47,311 bases of DNA, taken from Nocardiopsis suaedae (GTDB lineage Bacteria; Actinomycetota; Actinomycetes; Streptosporangiales; Streptosporangiaceae). This document shows positions 16,149-25,314 of this stretch, in pieces. The notes below the pieces were generated by a model. That model did no database searches, was not told the origin of the DNA, and saw only the letters and a program-made list of their open reading frames with translations. The DNA is taken from NCBI RefSeq assembly GCF_027706745.1, contig NZ_JAQFWP010000057.1:1-47311 (forward strand). The letters run 5' to 3'. The stretch's first letter is position 1, and each line of letters starts with the position of its first letter. A program made the position numbers and the translations under genes.

Positions 16149-18008
16149 TCAGCCGGCGTACAGGCTGTCGATGGCGTCGGCGAACTTGCGGTGGACCACC
16201 CGGCGCTTCAGCTTGAGCGAGGGCGTCAGCTCCTCGCTCTCCACGCTCCACTCGGTGGGCAGCAGCCGCCAGCGCTTGACCTTCTGCACCTGCGCCAGCC
16301 CGGCGTTCGCCGCCTCGACGGCCCGGGAGACCTCCTCCAGCACCAGTGGGTGCCCGGCCAGTTCGGCCAGGTCGGCCCCCTCGATCCCGTGGGCCCGCGC
16401 CCACCCGGGGGCGACCTCGGCGTCGAGCGTCAGCAGCGCGACCGGGTAGGGGCGCCGGTCGCCGTAGGCGAGGGCCTGGCCGACCAGCGGGTGCTCCCTG
16501 AGGCGGTTCTCGATGGAGGCCGGGGCGATGTTCTCCCCGCCCGAGGTGATGAACAGCTCCTTCTTGCGGTCCACCACGTAGACGAAGCCGTCCTCGTCGA
16601 TGCGGCCCACGTCCCCCGTGTGCAGCCACCCCTCCCCGTCGAGGAGCGCGGCGCTGTCGCCGGGGCGCTCGTGGTAGCCCGCGACGTTGATGGGGCCGCG
16701 CACCAGGAGCTCCCCGTCGTCGGCGACGCGCACCTCCATGCCCTCCGAGGGCACGCCCACGCTGCCGAACCGGTAGGCGTCGGGCCGGTTGACGGTGACG
16801 GCGCCGCAGTTCTCGGTCATGCCGTACACGTCGCGGACGAGCAGCCCCAGGCCGCTGAAGAAGCGCAGGGTCTCCTCGGGCATCGGGGCCGCGGCCGTGA
16901 TGCAGTAGACGGCCCGGTCCAGTCCGATGAGGGCGCGGATGGGGGCGAGCACCTCGGCATCGGCCCTGGCGAAGCGCTCTGCCAGGCCGGGCTCGCGCTC
17001 GCGGCCGTACTGGCCCTGTTCCAGATAGGCGCGGGCGACCTGGGAGGCCTCCTCGATCGCCGCCCGCTGCTCCTCAGGCGCCGCGGCCAGGGCGGCGGTG
17101 AGGCCGGCCTGGAGCTTCTCCCATACGCGGGGCACCCCGAACAGCCCGTGCGGGCGCACCAGGCCCAGGAACTCGCCCAGGCGGGGCAGCTCGGGGCAGA
17201 AGTACAGGTGCCCGGCCACTTTGATGGGCAGGTAGGCGCTGAGGACGCGCTCGGCGATGTGCGCCATCGGCAGGTAGGAGAGGGTGACGGCCCGTCTCGG
17301 GGTCGCGTTGGCGCGCAGGGTGATGACGCACTGGTAGAGGACCTGGTGGTGGGTCTCGAAGACGCCCTTGGGGTCACCGGTGGTGCCCGATGTGTAGAGC
17401 AGTGTCGCGTTGTCCTCGGGGGTCAGCGCCGCCGCGCGCGCCTCCACCCGGCCGGGGTCGGCGGCGTGCAGGCGGGCGCCCTCGGCGGTGAAGTCGGCCC
17501 AGGAGACGTATCGGCGGCCGTCCTCGGGGGCGTCCGGCACCGCCTCGGGGTCCATGAGCACGACCGTGTGCAGCGTCTCGGAGCGTTCCAAGGCCGGGCC
17601 CCAGCGCTCCAGCTCCTGGGCGCCCTCCAGGACGGCCGTGCGCACGCCGCAATCCTGGGCGACGAAGGCGACCTGCTCCGGGGCGAAGGTCGCGTACACG
17701 GTGAAGGGGACCGCGCCGGCGTGCACGGCCCCCATGTCGGCGATCAGGTGCTCGGAGCGGTTGGGCAGCATGAGCGCCAAGACCTCGCCCGGCCGGATGC
17801 CCGCCCCGGCGAAGGCCGCCGCGGCCTCCAAGGCGGCGCCACGGTACTGCGCCCAGGTCAGCGTCCTCCATCCGTCGCCCACCCGGTCGGAGAGGGCGGG
17901 GGCGTCCCCGTCCTCCTCCGCCGTGGTGCGCAGCCAGTCCACCAGGGTCCGGCCCTCGATCTCGGCCTCAACCGCCGCGCGCTCGCGCAGGGTCCGCTCG
18001 ACGTCCAC
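16149..18008 (-). CDS. long-chain acyl-CoA ligase (AMP-forming, FadD15-like)
   Basis: 619-residue adenylate-forming enzyme. Motifs: LLYTSGTTGDPKGV (P-loop), VYGMTENCG, GWLHTGDVG and DRKKELFITSGGENIAP, then a C-terminal half with the PSLKLKRR region that carries the catalytic Lys. It activates fatty acids to acyl-AMP then acyl-CoA. The long-chain class is inferred from overall layout (about 600 residues). The start is GTG with GGGAGGGCGG upstream. A GTGA-N6-TCAC palindrome about 30 nt upstream of the start suggests Crp-like control. Confidence 0.93.
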   Translation of the reverse strand: MDVERTLRERAAVEAEIEGRTLVDWLRTTAEEDGDAPALSDRVGDGWRTLTWAQYRGAALEAAAAFAGAGIRPGEVLALMLPNRSEHLIADMGAVHAGAVPFTVYATFAPEQVAFVAQDCGVRTAVLEGAQELERWGPALERSETLHTVVLMDPEAVPDAPEDGRRYVSWADFTAEGARLHAADPGRVEARAAALTPEDNATLLYTSGTTGDPKGVFETHHQVLYQCVITLRANATPRRAVTLSYLPMAHIAERVLSAYLPIKVAGHLYFCPELPRLGEFLGLVRPHGLFGVPRVWEKLQAGLTAALAAAPEEQRAAIEEASQVARAYLEQGQYGREREPGLAERFARADAEVLAPIRALIGLDRAVYCITAAAPMPEETLRFFSGLGLLVRDVYGMTENCGAVTVNRPDAYRFGSVGVPSEGMEVRVADDGELLVRGPINVAGYHERPGDSAALLDGEGWLHTGDVGRIDEDGFVYVVDRKKELFITSGGENIAPASIENRLREHPLVGQALAYGDRRPYPVALLTLDAEVAPGWARAHGIEGADLAELAGHPLVLEEVSRAVEAANAGLAQVQKVKRWRLLPTEWSVESEELTPSLKLKRRVVHRKFADAIDSLYAG

Positions 18009-18031
18009 GACCGCCCTCCCGCCTCTCGAAC

Positions 18032-18045
18032 GTGATCCACGTCAC
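18032..18045. promoter_or_regulatory. candidate Crp/Fnr-type operator
   Basis: GTGA-TCCACG-TCAC, a perfect GTGA-N6-TCAC dyad, lies between the acyl-CoA ligase start and the MocR stop. On the minus strand a GATAAG hexamer lies slightly further upstream (about 18056-18061) and could be a -10, placing the site near the transcript start. Crp-type control is inference. Confidence 0.5.
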
Positions 18046-18113
18046 TCCCGCCCGCTTATCCGAACACGGTTAGGAGAGGAAGGGCAAGAGTGCGGATGAT
18101 CCGCTGACACCCC

Positions 18114-19568
18114 TCAGAGGTAGAGCTCCCCGTGCATCGGGGCCGGGCGGGCCATCGCCTCCCCGTAGGCCTCGGAGAGCCGGTCCACGACCTCTTCGAG
18201 CACCTCCGGCGGCTGGGTGTAGGCCAGGCGCACATAGCGCTCCAGCGTCCCCTCCGTGCCGAAGACCGGCCCCGCCGCCGGGTGGACCCCGTGCCGCAGC
18301 GCGGCCTCGCACAGCGCCCCCGCGATCGGCTGGGGCAGCGCCACCCAGAGCACCAGGCCCCCGCTGGGCGTGGTGAACCGCCAGCCCGGGAGGCGCTCGC
18401 GCAGCAGGCCCACAAGGGCGTCGCGTCCGCGCCGCAGCCCGGTGCTGCGCTCGGCCCGGATGCGGGTCACGTCGGCCAGCAGGCGGGTGACGATCAGCTG
18501 GTCCAGCAGCGGGCTGCTGATGTCCACCCGCTGCCGCGCCGCCATCAGGCGCTCCACCATGGGCGGCGTGGTGCGCACCCACCCCACCCGCAGGCCGCCC
18601 CACAGCAGCTTGGAGACCGAGCCGACGCTGAACACCCGGCCGTCGGTGTCGTAGGCCGCCATGGGGGCGGGCTGGTCGCCGGAGTCGATGGCCAGCTCGG
18701 CCACGGTCTCGTCGACGATGACCGAGGTGCCCGCGCGCTTGGCCTCGCGCACCACGGCGGCGCGCTCGTCGTCGTCCATCAGGGCGCCGGTGGGGTTCTG
18801 GAAGTCGGGGATGAGGTAGGCGGCCTTGGGGCGCCACTGGCGGAAGGCGTCGGCGGCCGATTCCATGTCCCAGCCGTCGGAGGTGACGCCGAGGGTGCGG
18901 ATGCGGGCCTCGGCGCGGCGGGCGCACTCCAGGGCGTGCGGGTAGGTCGGCGACTCCACCAGCACCGTGTCGCCGGGTTCGAGCAGCAGGTCCATCAGCA
19001 GGGACACGCCGTGCTGGGCGCCGTTGGTCACGAAGATCTGGTCGGGCGTGGTCGGCAGGCCGCGCTCGACGTAGCGGCGGGCGACGGCGTGCCGCAGCTC
19101 GGGCAGGCCGCGCGGGGTGTAGCCGAGCTTGCCCAGGTGGGCGGGGAGCTGTTCCACGGCCCGGCGGGCCGCCTCCTGCAGCCCCTCGACCGCGGGCGAG
19201 GCGGCCACGCCCAGGTCGATGTGCTCGGCCTGGGGGACGAACGGGGACGCGGCCGCGGTGCCGGAGTCGGGCAGGACCGTCCAGCTCCCGGCGCCCTGGC
19301 GGCTGTCCAGGTACCCGTTCTCGCGCAGCCAGGCGTAGGCGGCCGTGACGGTGTTGCGGCTGACCCCGAGCGCGGTCGCCAGGTCCCGCTCGGCCGGCAG
19401 CCGCGTGTGGGTGGGCACCCGGCCGTCCAGGATGAGGCCGCCGATGGCCCTGCCCACCGCCAGGTAGTAGGGCCGCCCCTGCGCCCCGTCGCCGACCAGG
19501 CGGGCCAATAGCCGTCCATTGATCCGGCGGTCACCGGCCACGACCGGTCCACTTTCTCGAATTGGCAC
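18114..19568 (-). CDS. MocR/PdxR-type GntR regulator with aminotransferase domain
   Basis: 484 residues. A GntR winged helix (about 31-98, with RLPAERDLATALGVSRNTVTAAYAWL) is fused to a fold-type-I aminotransferase domain (about 115-475). PLP ligands visible are the NPTG loop (258-261), Asp286 and Schiff-base Lys320 in SVSKLLWGGLRVGW. MocR proteins usually sense PLP or an amine and act as transcription factors. It is divergent from a YczE-like membrane gene, an arrangement described for YczR-type MocR regulators. The GTG start lies inside an inverted repeat (19561-19596) and has no Shine-Dalgarno sequence, so its mRNA may be leaderless. Confidence 0.92.
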   Translation of the reverse strand: MPIRESGPVVAGDRRINGRLLARLVGDGAQGRPYYLAVGRAIGGLILDGRVPTHTRLPAERDLATALGVSRNTVTAAYAWLRENGYLDSRQGAGSWTVLPDSGTAAASPFVPQAEHIDLGVAASPAVEGLQEAARRAVEQLPAHLGKLGYTPRGLPELRHAVARRYVERGLPTTPDQIFVTNGAQHGVSLLMDLLLEPGDTVLVESPTYPHALECARRAEARIRTLGVTSDGWDMESAADAFRQWRPKAAYLIPDFQNPTGALMDDDERAAVVREAKRAGTSVIVDETVAELAIDSGDQPAPMAAYDTDGRVFSVGSVSKLLWGGLRVGWVRTTPPMVERLMAARQRVDISSPLLDQLIVTRLLADVTRIRAERSTGLRRGRDALVGLLRERLPGWRFTTPSGGLVLWVALPQPIAGALCEAALRHGVHPAAGPVFGTEGTLERYVRLAYTQPPEVLEEVVDRLSEAYGEAMARPAPMHGELYL

Positions 19569-19596
19569 TCAACATGCGACACATCATGGTGCCAAT
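19561..19596. promoter_or_regulatory. MocR operator candidate, inverted repeat
   Basis: ATTGGCAC (19561-19568) and GTGCCAAT (19589-19596) are perfect inverted half-sites 20 nt apart. They lie in the 37-bp gap between the divergent MocR and YczE-like starts and overlap the MocR start codon. A MocR dimer bound here could control both promoters. Confidence 0.7.
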
Positions 19597-19605
19597 ATTA
19601 CGCAC

Positions 19606-20265
19606 ATGCCCCGTTCCCTTCAGCCCCGCCGTTTCCCCGCCGCATCCCGCGTCGCCTCCCTCGCCGCCCGCCTCGTCCCCGCGCCCCGGCCGCGCCGCCT
19701 GGCCCAGCTCCTGGTCGGACTGCACCTGTACGGGATCGGCGGCGCCCTGCTGCTCGCCGCCGACCTGGGCGCCATGCCGTGGGACGTGCTCCACCAGGGC
19801 CTGGCCGAGCGCACGGGCCTGACCGTGGGAACGTGGAGCGTCATCGTGGGCGCGCTGCTGATGCTGCTGTGGATCCCGCTGCGCCAGCGCCCCGGCCCGG
19901 GCACGGTGAGCAACGTCGTGCTCGTGGGACTGTCGGTCGACCTGACCCTGCTGTGGCTGCCCGACCCGCACACCCTGCCGCTGCGCATCGCCTACCTGGC
20001 GGCGGGGACCGTCGTCACGGGCGCGGCGACCGGCTGCTACATCGGCGCCCGGCTGGGTCCGGGCCCACGCGACGGCCTGATGACCGGGCTGGCCGAGCGC
20101 GGCCTGTCCATCCGGGCGGCGCGCACCGCGATCGAGGTCGCCGTGGTCGCGGCCGGGATGCTGCTGGGCGGAACGGCCGGGGTGGGCACGCTGGTCTTCG
20201 CCCTGGCGATCGGCCCGCTCGCCCAGGTGTGCATCCCCCGCATGCAAGTGCCCGAACGGAAATGA
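19606..20265 (+). CDS. YczE/YitT-like integral membrane protein
   Basis: 219 residues with about five transmembrane helices. Family-like features are GLHLYGIGGALLLAADLGAMPWDVLHQGLA, TGAATGCYIGARLGPGPRDGLMTGL and a final hydrophobic GTLVFALAIGPLAQV. YczE-family proteins are of unknown function and are often the single target of a divergent MocR regulator. The ATG at 19606 starts 10 nt after the inverted repeat, with no clear ribosome-binding site. The substrate or signal is not evident. Confidence 0.85.
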   Translation: MPRSLQPRRFPAASRVASLAARLVPAPRPRRLAQLLVGLHLYGIGGALLLAADLGAMPWDVLHQGLAERTGLTVGTWSVIVGALLMLLWIPLRQRPGPGTVSNVVLVGLSVDLTLLWLPDPHTLPLRIAYLAAGTVVTGAATGCYIGARLGPGPRDGLMTGLAERGLSIRAARTAIEVAVVAAGMLLGGTAGVGTLVFALAIGPLAQVCIPRMQVPERK

Positions 20266-20601
20266 CCCCGATCCATTGCGATCGACGGCTCCCGGGACGC
20301 CGTCGGCGCCGGTACGCTGTTCCGGACGGACGGTGACGGAGCGAATCGTCGGTCCATCCCCCCATGCCCTCCTCTGCCCGGCGGTCCGTGCACGGGCACG
20401 GAGGCGTCGCGCACAGGCGTCGCGGGAAGACCGATGGATACCCGTCCCCGGCACCGGCGGGCAGGTGGGCCCAGCCGCCGCGACCCGGCGGAGGGCACGA
20501 GGTGACCGAGGCACGGTCAGGCGCCCCCGACCACCCTCGGAGTCGGATACGGTACGTCCGCGCACGATGTGATCTTCATTACACACCAGGGGGTGAGCCG
20601 C
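20266..20601. other. intergenic region before GH15 gene
   Basis: 336 bp holding no supportable gene. The right end contains the Crp-like site at 20568-20583 and the AGGGGGTGA ribosome-binding region. The rest is GC-rich with no RNA fold I recognise. Confidence 0.4.
20568..20583. promoter_or_regulatory. candidate Crp-like operator upstream of GH15 gene
   Basis: TGTGA-TCTTCA-TTACA fits TGTGA-N6-TCACA with one mismatch. It sits 18 nt upstream of the chosen GTG start. Carbohydrate-linked control is plausible but unproven. Confidence 0.4.
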
Positions 20602-22392
20602 GTGTCCGGCTGGATCGAGGACTATGCGCTGATCGGCGACATGCAGACGGCCGCGCTCGTGGGCCGCGACGGCTCCGTGGACTGGCTGTGCCTCCCCCAC
20701 TTCGACTCCACCGCCTGCTTCAGCGCGCTGCTCGGCGACGAGCAGAACGGCAACTGGTGGATCCGGCCCGCCGACGGCCCCACCACCTCCACCTCTCGCC
20801 GGTACCGCCCCGAGACCCTCATCCTGGAGACCGAGTGGACCACCGATGAGGGCACGGTCCGGGTCATCGACTTCATGCCGCCCCGCGGCGGCGCCCCCCA
20901 CCTGGTGCGCATCGTCGAGGGCGTCAGCGGAACCGTGCGCATGTCCACCGCCCTGAGGCTGCGCTTCGACTACGGCAACGTGGTCCCCTGGATGCGCCGC
21001 AGCGGCGGCGAGCTGGCCGCCGTCGCCGGGCCCGACTCGGTCTGGATCAGCACCACCGTCCCCCTCGACGGGCACAACTTCGCCCACGACGCCGAGTTCA
21101 CCGTCACCGCCGGGCAGCGGGTGCCGTTCGTGATGACCTGGCACCCCTCGCACGTGGAGGAGTCCGAGCACCTCGACGCCGAGAAGTCGCTCTCGCGCAC
21201 CGAGCGGTTCTGGCGCAACTGGGTCGCCAAGTGCAGCTACGACGGCCTCTACCGGGAGGCCGTGGTGCGCTCGCTGATCACCCTCAAGGCGCTCACCTTC
21301 GCCCCCACCGGCGGCATCGTCGCCGCCCCCACCACCTCGCTGCCCGAGGAGATCGGCGGCGTGCGCAACTGGGACTACCGGTACTGCTGGCTGCGGGACG
21401 CCACCATCACCCTGGAGGCGCTCATCCGCAGCGGCTACACCGAGGAGGCCGACGCCTGGCGCGAATGGCTCGTGCGCGCTGTGGCCGGCGAGCCGCAGCA
21501 GATGCAGATCATGTACGGCGTGCGCGGCGAGCGGCGGCTGCCCGAGTGGGAGGCCGACTGGCTGCCCGGCTACGAGGACTCGCGCCCGGTGCGCATCGGC
21601 AACGCCGCCGTGCACCAGTACCAGCTCGACGTCTACGGCGAGGTCATGGACGTGCTGGACCTGGGGCGCCGTTCCGGGCTGCCCCGCGAGGAGCACGTGT
21701 GGGGCATACAGCGCTCCCTGGTGAACTTCCTGGAGTGGTGCTGGCAGGAGCCCGACGAGGGGCTGTGGGAGGTGCGCGGCCCGCGCCAGCACTTCGTGCA
21801 CTCCAAGGTGATGGCCTGGGTGGCCGCCGACCGCGCGGTGCGCACCGTCGAGGAGTTCGGCATGGCGGGCCCCATCGAGCGCTGGCGCGCGCTGCGCGAC
21901 ACCATCCACGCCGAGGTGTGCGAGTACGGCTTCGACGCCGACCGCAACACCTTCACCCAGTACTACGGCAGCAAGGAGCTGGACGCCGCGCTGCTGCTCA
22001 TCCCCGAGGTGGGCTTCCTGCCCTACGACGACCCGCGCGTGGTGGGCACCATCGAGGCCATCCGCGACGACCTGATGGTCGACGGGTTCGTCATGCGCTA
22101 CCGCACCGACCGTGCCGGAACCGCCGACAAGCTCCCCGGCGACGAGGGCGCGTTCCTGGCGTGCAGCTTCTGGATGGCCAACGCGCTGCTGCGCATCGGG
22201 CGCGAGGGCGACGCCCGGGAGCTGTTCGAGCGCCTGCTCTCGCTCCGCAACGATGTGGGGCTCCTGGCCGAGGAGTGGGACTCCAAGGCCGGGCGGCAGG
22301 TCGGGAACTTCCCCCAGGCCTTCAGCCACGTGCCGATGGTGACCACCGCGCTCAACCTGTCCAAGCACGACGGGCTGCGCCGCTGCAAGTAG
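20602..22392 (+). CDS. glycoside hydrolase family 15 (glucoamylase/trehalase-like)
   Basis: 596 residues. The N-terminal beta-sandwich domain begins SGWIEDYALIGDMQTAALVG. An (alpha/alpha)6 catalytic domain runs from about 230, with VRNWDYRYCWLRDATITL and a C-terminal EEWDSKAGRQVGNFPQAFSH supplying the catalytic Glu positions. Actinobacterial relatives of this cytoplasmic subgroup include trehalases, so trehalose or another alpha-glucoside is a fair guess. No signal peptide is seen. I chose the GTG at 20602 because AGGGGGTGA precedes it by 8 nt and because it matches the family start; an in-frame ATG 11 codons earlier is possible. Confidence 0.92.
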   Translation: MSGWIEDYALIGDMQTAALVGRDGSVDWLCLPHFDSTACFSALLGDEQNGNWWIRPADGPTTSTSRRYRPETLILETEWTTDEGTVRVIDFMPPRGGAPHLVRIVEGVSGTVRMSTALRLRFDYGNVVPWMRRSGGELAAVAGPDSVWISTTVPLDGHNFAHDAEFTVTAGQRVPFVMTWHPSHVEESEHLDAEKSLSRTERFWRNWVAKCSYDGLYREAVVRSLITLKALTFAPTGGIVAAPTTSLPEEIGGVRNWDYRYCWLRDATITLEALIRSGYTEEADAWREWLVRAVAGEPQQMQIMYGVRGERRLPEWEADWLPGYEDSRPVRIGNAAVHQYQLDVYGEVMDVLDLGRRSGLPREEHVWGIQRSLVNFLEWCWQEPDEGLWEVRGPRQHFVHSKVMAWVAADRAVRTVEEFGMAGPIERWRALRDTIHAEVCEYGFDADRNTFTQYYGSKELDAALLLIPEVGFLPYDDPRVVGTIEAIRDDLMVDGFVMRYRTDRAGTADKLPGDEGAFLACSFWMANALLRIGREGDARELFERLLSLRNDVGLLAEEWDSKAGRQVGNFPQAFSHVPMVTTALNLSKHDGLRRCK

Positions 22393-22422
22393 GCGTCCGG
22401 CGGCGGGCCGCCCGCCGGACGC
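22393..22422 (+). terminator. terminator hairpin after GH15 gene
   Basis: GCGTCCGGCGG / CCGCCGGACGC, 11-bp perfect arms with an 8-nt loop, starting immediately after the TAG stop. Confidence 0.8.
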
Positions 22423-22485
22423 CCGTGACCCCCGCTTGGCCCCGCGCCGGGGTAGGCGTTGGGCCCACGCGGGTAGTGCGTCCCC

Positions 22486-23187
22486 ATGCTCGACGTGTCG
22501 GTCCAGGGCTGGCAGCAGCTCCTCGCGCTGCTCACGGCCCTGGTTCTGTGCTCCCTCATCGGTCTTGAGCGCCAGCTCCAGCACAAGAGCGCCGGGTTGC
22601 GCACCCACACCCTGGTCGGCGTCGGCGCCGCGCTGTTCATGCTGGTGAGCAAGTGGGGCTTCGGCGACGTGCTGGAGCTGGACGGGGTGACGCTGGACCC
22701 GTCGCGGCTGGCCGCGCAGATCGTGTCCGGCATCGGCTTCATCGGCGCCGGCCTGATCTTCGTCCGACGGGACGTGGTGCGCGGCCTGACCACCGCGGCC
22801 ACCGTGTGGGTGGCCGCGGCCGTGGGCACCGCCGCCGGGGCGGGGCTGTGGCTGCTGGCGGCGGCGGTCACCGCCATGCACTTCCTGGTCGCCTACGTCT
22901 ACCCGTACCTGACCCGGCGCATCGCCCGGTCGGGCCCGGACACCGCCGTCTTCGAGATCGAGTACCGGGACCGGCAGGGGGTGCTGCGGGAGATCCTCTC
23001 CGAGGCGACCTCGCGCGGGTTCGACGTGCGGGACGTGCGCACCCGGCGCAGCGACGGCGGCGCCGCCATCGAGCTGGCCCTGACCGTGGTCGGGCGGGCC
23101 GAGCCGCCCGCGCTGGCGGCGGCCCTGGCCGCCCTGGACGGAGTGCTGTCGGTGCACACCGCCGACCCGGACGACGTGGAGGGCTGA
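22486..23187 (+). CDS. MgtC/SapB family membrane protein with ACT-like tail
   Basis: 233 residues. The N-terminal MgtC domain (about 10-145) has four to five helices with LCSLIGLERQLQHKSAGLRTHTLVG and GIGFIGAGLIF, diagnostic of the family. A soluble C-terminal ACT-like domain (about 155-228, FEIEYRDRQGVLREILSEATSRGFDV) follows. MgtC proteins are linked to growth under low magnesium or acid and to control of ATP synthase or ion homeostasis in other bacteria. The exact role here is unknown. Its stop is 24 nt from the convergent kinase gene. Confidence 0.9.
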   Translation: MLDVSVQGWQQLLALLTALVLCSLIGLERQLQHKSAGLRTHTLVGVGAALFMLVSKWGFGDVLELDGVTLDPSRLAAQIVSGIGFIGAGLIFVRRDVVRGLTTAATVWVAAAVGTAAGAGLWLLAAAVTAMHFLVAYVYPYLTRRIARSGPDTAVFEIEYRDRQGVLREILSEATSRGFDVRDVRTRRSDGGAAIELALTVVGRAEPPALAAALAALDGVLSVHTADPDDVEG

Positions 23188-23211
23188 CCCGGCCCGTCCC
23201 CTCCGGCGTCC

Positions 23212-24969
23212 TCAGGTGAGCTTCGGGTCGCCCCACACGGCGGCGGCACCGCCGCAGTCGCCGGACCACTCGACCGTCAGGCGCAGCCGCAGCACCCCGG
23301 ACACGTCCGCGGTCAGCTCGGCGGGCTCGCCGGGGCCCGCGGTGGCCGATGCGAGCCGCTGCCCGTCCCCGGTCACGGTGAACACCGCCGGAGCCCCGGA
23401 CGCACCGTCGGCGACGCCCACCGTCGCGGCCAACGCGGAGGAGCCGCGGCCCAGGTTGTACTCGGCCACCGACGTCCCGCAGGAGCCCGACACGAGCAGG
23501 GACTCCTTGTAGCGCACGTCGTCCAGGTCGGCGGAGCCGGGGCTGAAGGCCGAGGCGGGGAGGATGGTCGACCGGCCCGAGAGGGGGTCGCCGGGCCGGG
23601 AGTTGACCTTGTCCTCCTCGTCGTCCCCGCCGTCCTCGCCGTCGTCGGCCGAGGGCGAGGCCGAGGTGGACGCCGATGCCGACGGCTTCGGGGAGGGGTC
23701 GTCCTTACCGGACCGCGCGTCCTCCTCCCGCTCGTCGCCGCCGGCCCGGTGGTCGCCGCCCTCCTGCGCTTCGGCGCCGCGCATGCGGTCGAAGAGCATC
23801 CAACCGGCGGTGTCCGGGCCCGCCATCAAGAGCAGGACCAGGGCCGCGGCGCCCGCGATGAGGGCCGCGCGCTTTCCCGCGCCGCTCTTCCCGGCACTCT
23901 GCGCACCGGCACGCCCCTCGGCGGCGTGCCGTTCGGGGACGGCGCCTCCGGAGGCCGCCTTCGCCTGGCGCCTGGGGCGGCGGGCGTCCCTGCCGCGCGG
24001 GCGGCCTCCTGCCCGCCTCTCGTCGGGCACCGTGGGGTCGGTGCGGGGATCGGCGGCGGGCGCCGCAGGGGCGTAGGCGGCGGCGCCCCCGCCCGAGGTC
24101 AGCGCGCGCAGCCCCCGCACCCACTCCGCGGCGGAGGGCCGGTCCTCAGGTTCGGCGGAGAACATCGCCAGCGCGCGCTCGACGGCGGACGGGTCGGCCC
24201 CCGCGAGCATGGGCAGGCCGCGGAACGCCTCCCGCATCTGCTCAGGGGCCGGGTAGGGGTCCTGCCCTGTGAGCGCGAAGTACACGATGGCGCCGAAGGC
24301 ATAGCGGTCGGTTGCCGCGGAGTACTCCCCGATGAACACCTCGGGGGCCGCGTAGCCGGGCGTGAACCAGGGCGTGCGGGTGACGTGGCGCGCCGAGATG
24401 CGGCTCAGCCCGAAGTCGACCAGGGTGATGGACCCGTCGCCGCCGAACATGAGGTTGCCGGGCGACAGGTCGCCGTGCACGACCGGGCGCCCCGACGGGG
24501 TCGCGCGGCCCGAGTGCAGGTGGTCGATGGTCTCGCCGACGCCCTCCAGGCTGGCCAGCAGCGCGGCGGCGGCCTGTGGGCCGTCGACGGCGTGCTCGGC
24601 GCGCCAGTCCCGCAAGGGGACGCCGTCGACGTAGTTCATCACCAGGTACAGGGACCGGTCGGCGGGATCGGCGGCCCCGGGCGGGTGCTCACGGGCACCC
24701 TCGAAGTTCTCCCGGATGCCGACGACGCCGGGGTGGTTGATGAAGCGCAGCAGCTCCGCCTGCTCGCCCCAGCGCGCGCTGAGGTCGCTGAACTGCCGCT
24801 CGTCGGCGGCGATCTCGGCGTGCAGGGCCTTGACGATCACGGGCTCGGTGTGTCCGGCCAGGACCACCTCGGCCAAGTGCAGGGTTCCCTCCCCGCCCCT
24901 GCCGACCTGGCGGACCAGGCGGTACTTGTCCGGCTGGTGGTCGGGGCCGACGAACAGGTCGGTACTCAC
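23212..24969 (-). CDS. membrane serine/threonine protein kinase with extracellular beta-domain
   Basis: 585 residues. The kinase domain (about 15-290) has glycine loop GRGGEG, Lys47, an atypical catalytic loop HGDLSPGN (Asp167, Asn172), DFG (Asp185) and PGYAAPE. A basic Pro/Ala linker leads to one membrane helix (about 368-384), an acidic Ser/Asp linker and a C-terminal extracellular domain (about 455-585) resembling NPCBM-type carbohydrate-binding folds. The Lys of HRDLKPxN is replaced by Ser, so activity should be tested. There are no PASTA repeats, so it is not PknB. I chose the GTG at 24969; longer frames upstream are low-complexity. Confidence 0.9.
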   Translation of the reverse strand: MSTDLFVGPDHQPDKYRLVRQVGRGGEGTLHLAEVVLAGHTEPVIVKALHAEIAADERQFSDLSARWGEQAELLRFINHPGVVGIRENFEGAREHPPGAADPADRSLYLVMNYVDGVPLRDWRAEHAVDGPQAAAALLASLEGVGETIDHLHSGRATPSGRPVVHGDLSPGNLMFGGDGSITLVDFGLSRISARHVTRTPWFTPGYAAPEVFIGEYSAATDRYAFGAIVYFALTGQDPYPAPEQMREAFRGLPMLAGADPSAVERALAMFSAEPEDRPSAAEWVRGLRALTSGGGAAAYAPAAPAADPRTDPTVPDERRAGGRPRGRDARRPRRQAKAASGGAVPERHAAEGRAGAQSAGKSGAGKRAALIAGAAALVLLLMAGPDTAGWMLFDRMRGAEAQEGGDHRAGGDEREEDARSGKDDPSPKPSASASTSASPSADDGEDGGDDEEDKVNSRPGDPLSGRSTILPASAFSPGSADLDDVRYKESLLVSGSCGTSVAEYNLGRGSSALAATVGVADGASGAPAVFTVTGDGQRLASATAGPGEPAELTADVSGVLRLRLTVEWSGDCGGAAAVWGDPKLT

Positions 24970-25314
24970 GGGTGCGCCTACCGGGGTCGGGATCGTGCGG
25001 GGTCGGGGCCGGGCCCGCGCTCCCGCGGCGTGGCCATCGCGGGGAGGGGAACGGGCGGCACCGCACAAGGGTAGGGGCACCAGGGTCGGCGGTGGCAATC
25101 GGGGCCGACCGGATCCGCCGCGTCGGCAGGGGGACCCACGCGCGGACTCCGCACCGGACCCCTCATACACCGCCCCCACCTGCAGCGATGCCGGGGACTG
25201 CGGACGCGCAGGCATCTGCCATACGCCGTTCAAAATGCGGATCACACTCGTTGGGGACGGAGTGTCACAGTGGCGCTTCACGGTTCCGGGCACGACCGGG
25301 CGGGAGGTACGGGC
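24970..25314. other. 345-bp intergenic region with inverted repeat
   Basis: Divergent region between the kinase and the small basic protein. ACACTC (25244-25249) and GAGTGT (25260-25265) form a dyad with a 10-nt spacer, about 50 nt upstream of the small gene, and are plausible for an operator. Nothing else is recognised. Confidence 0.45.
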
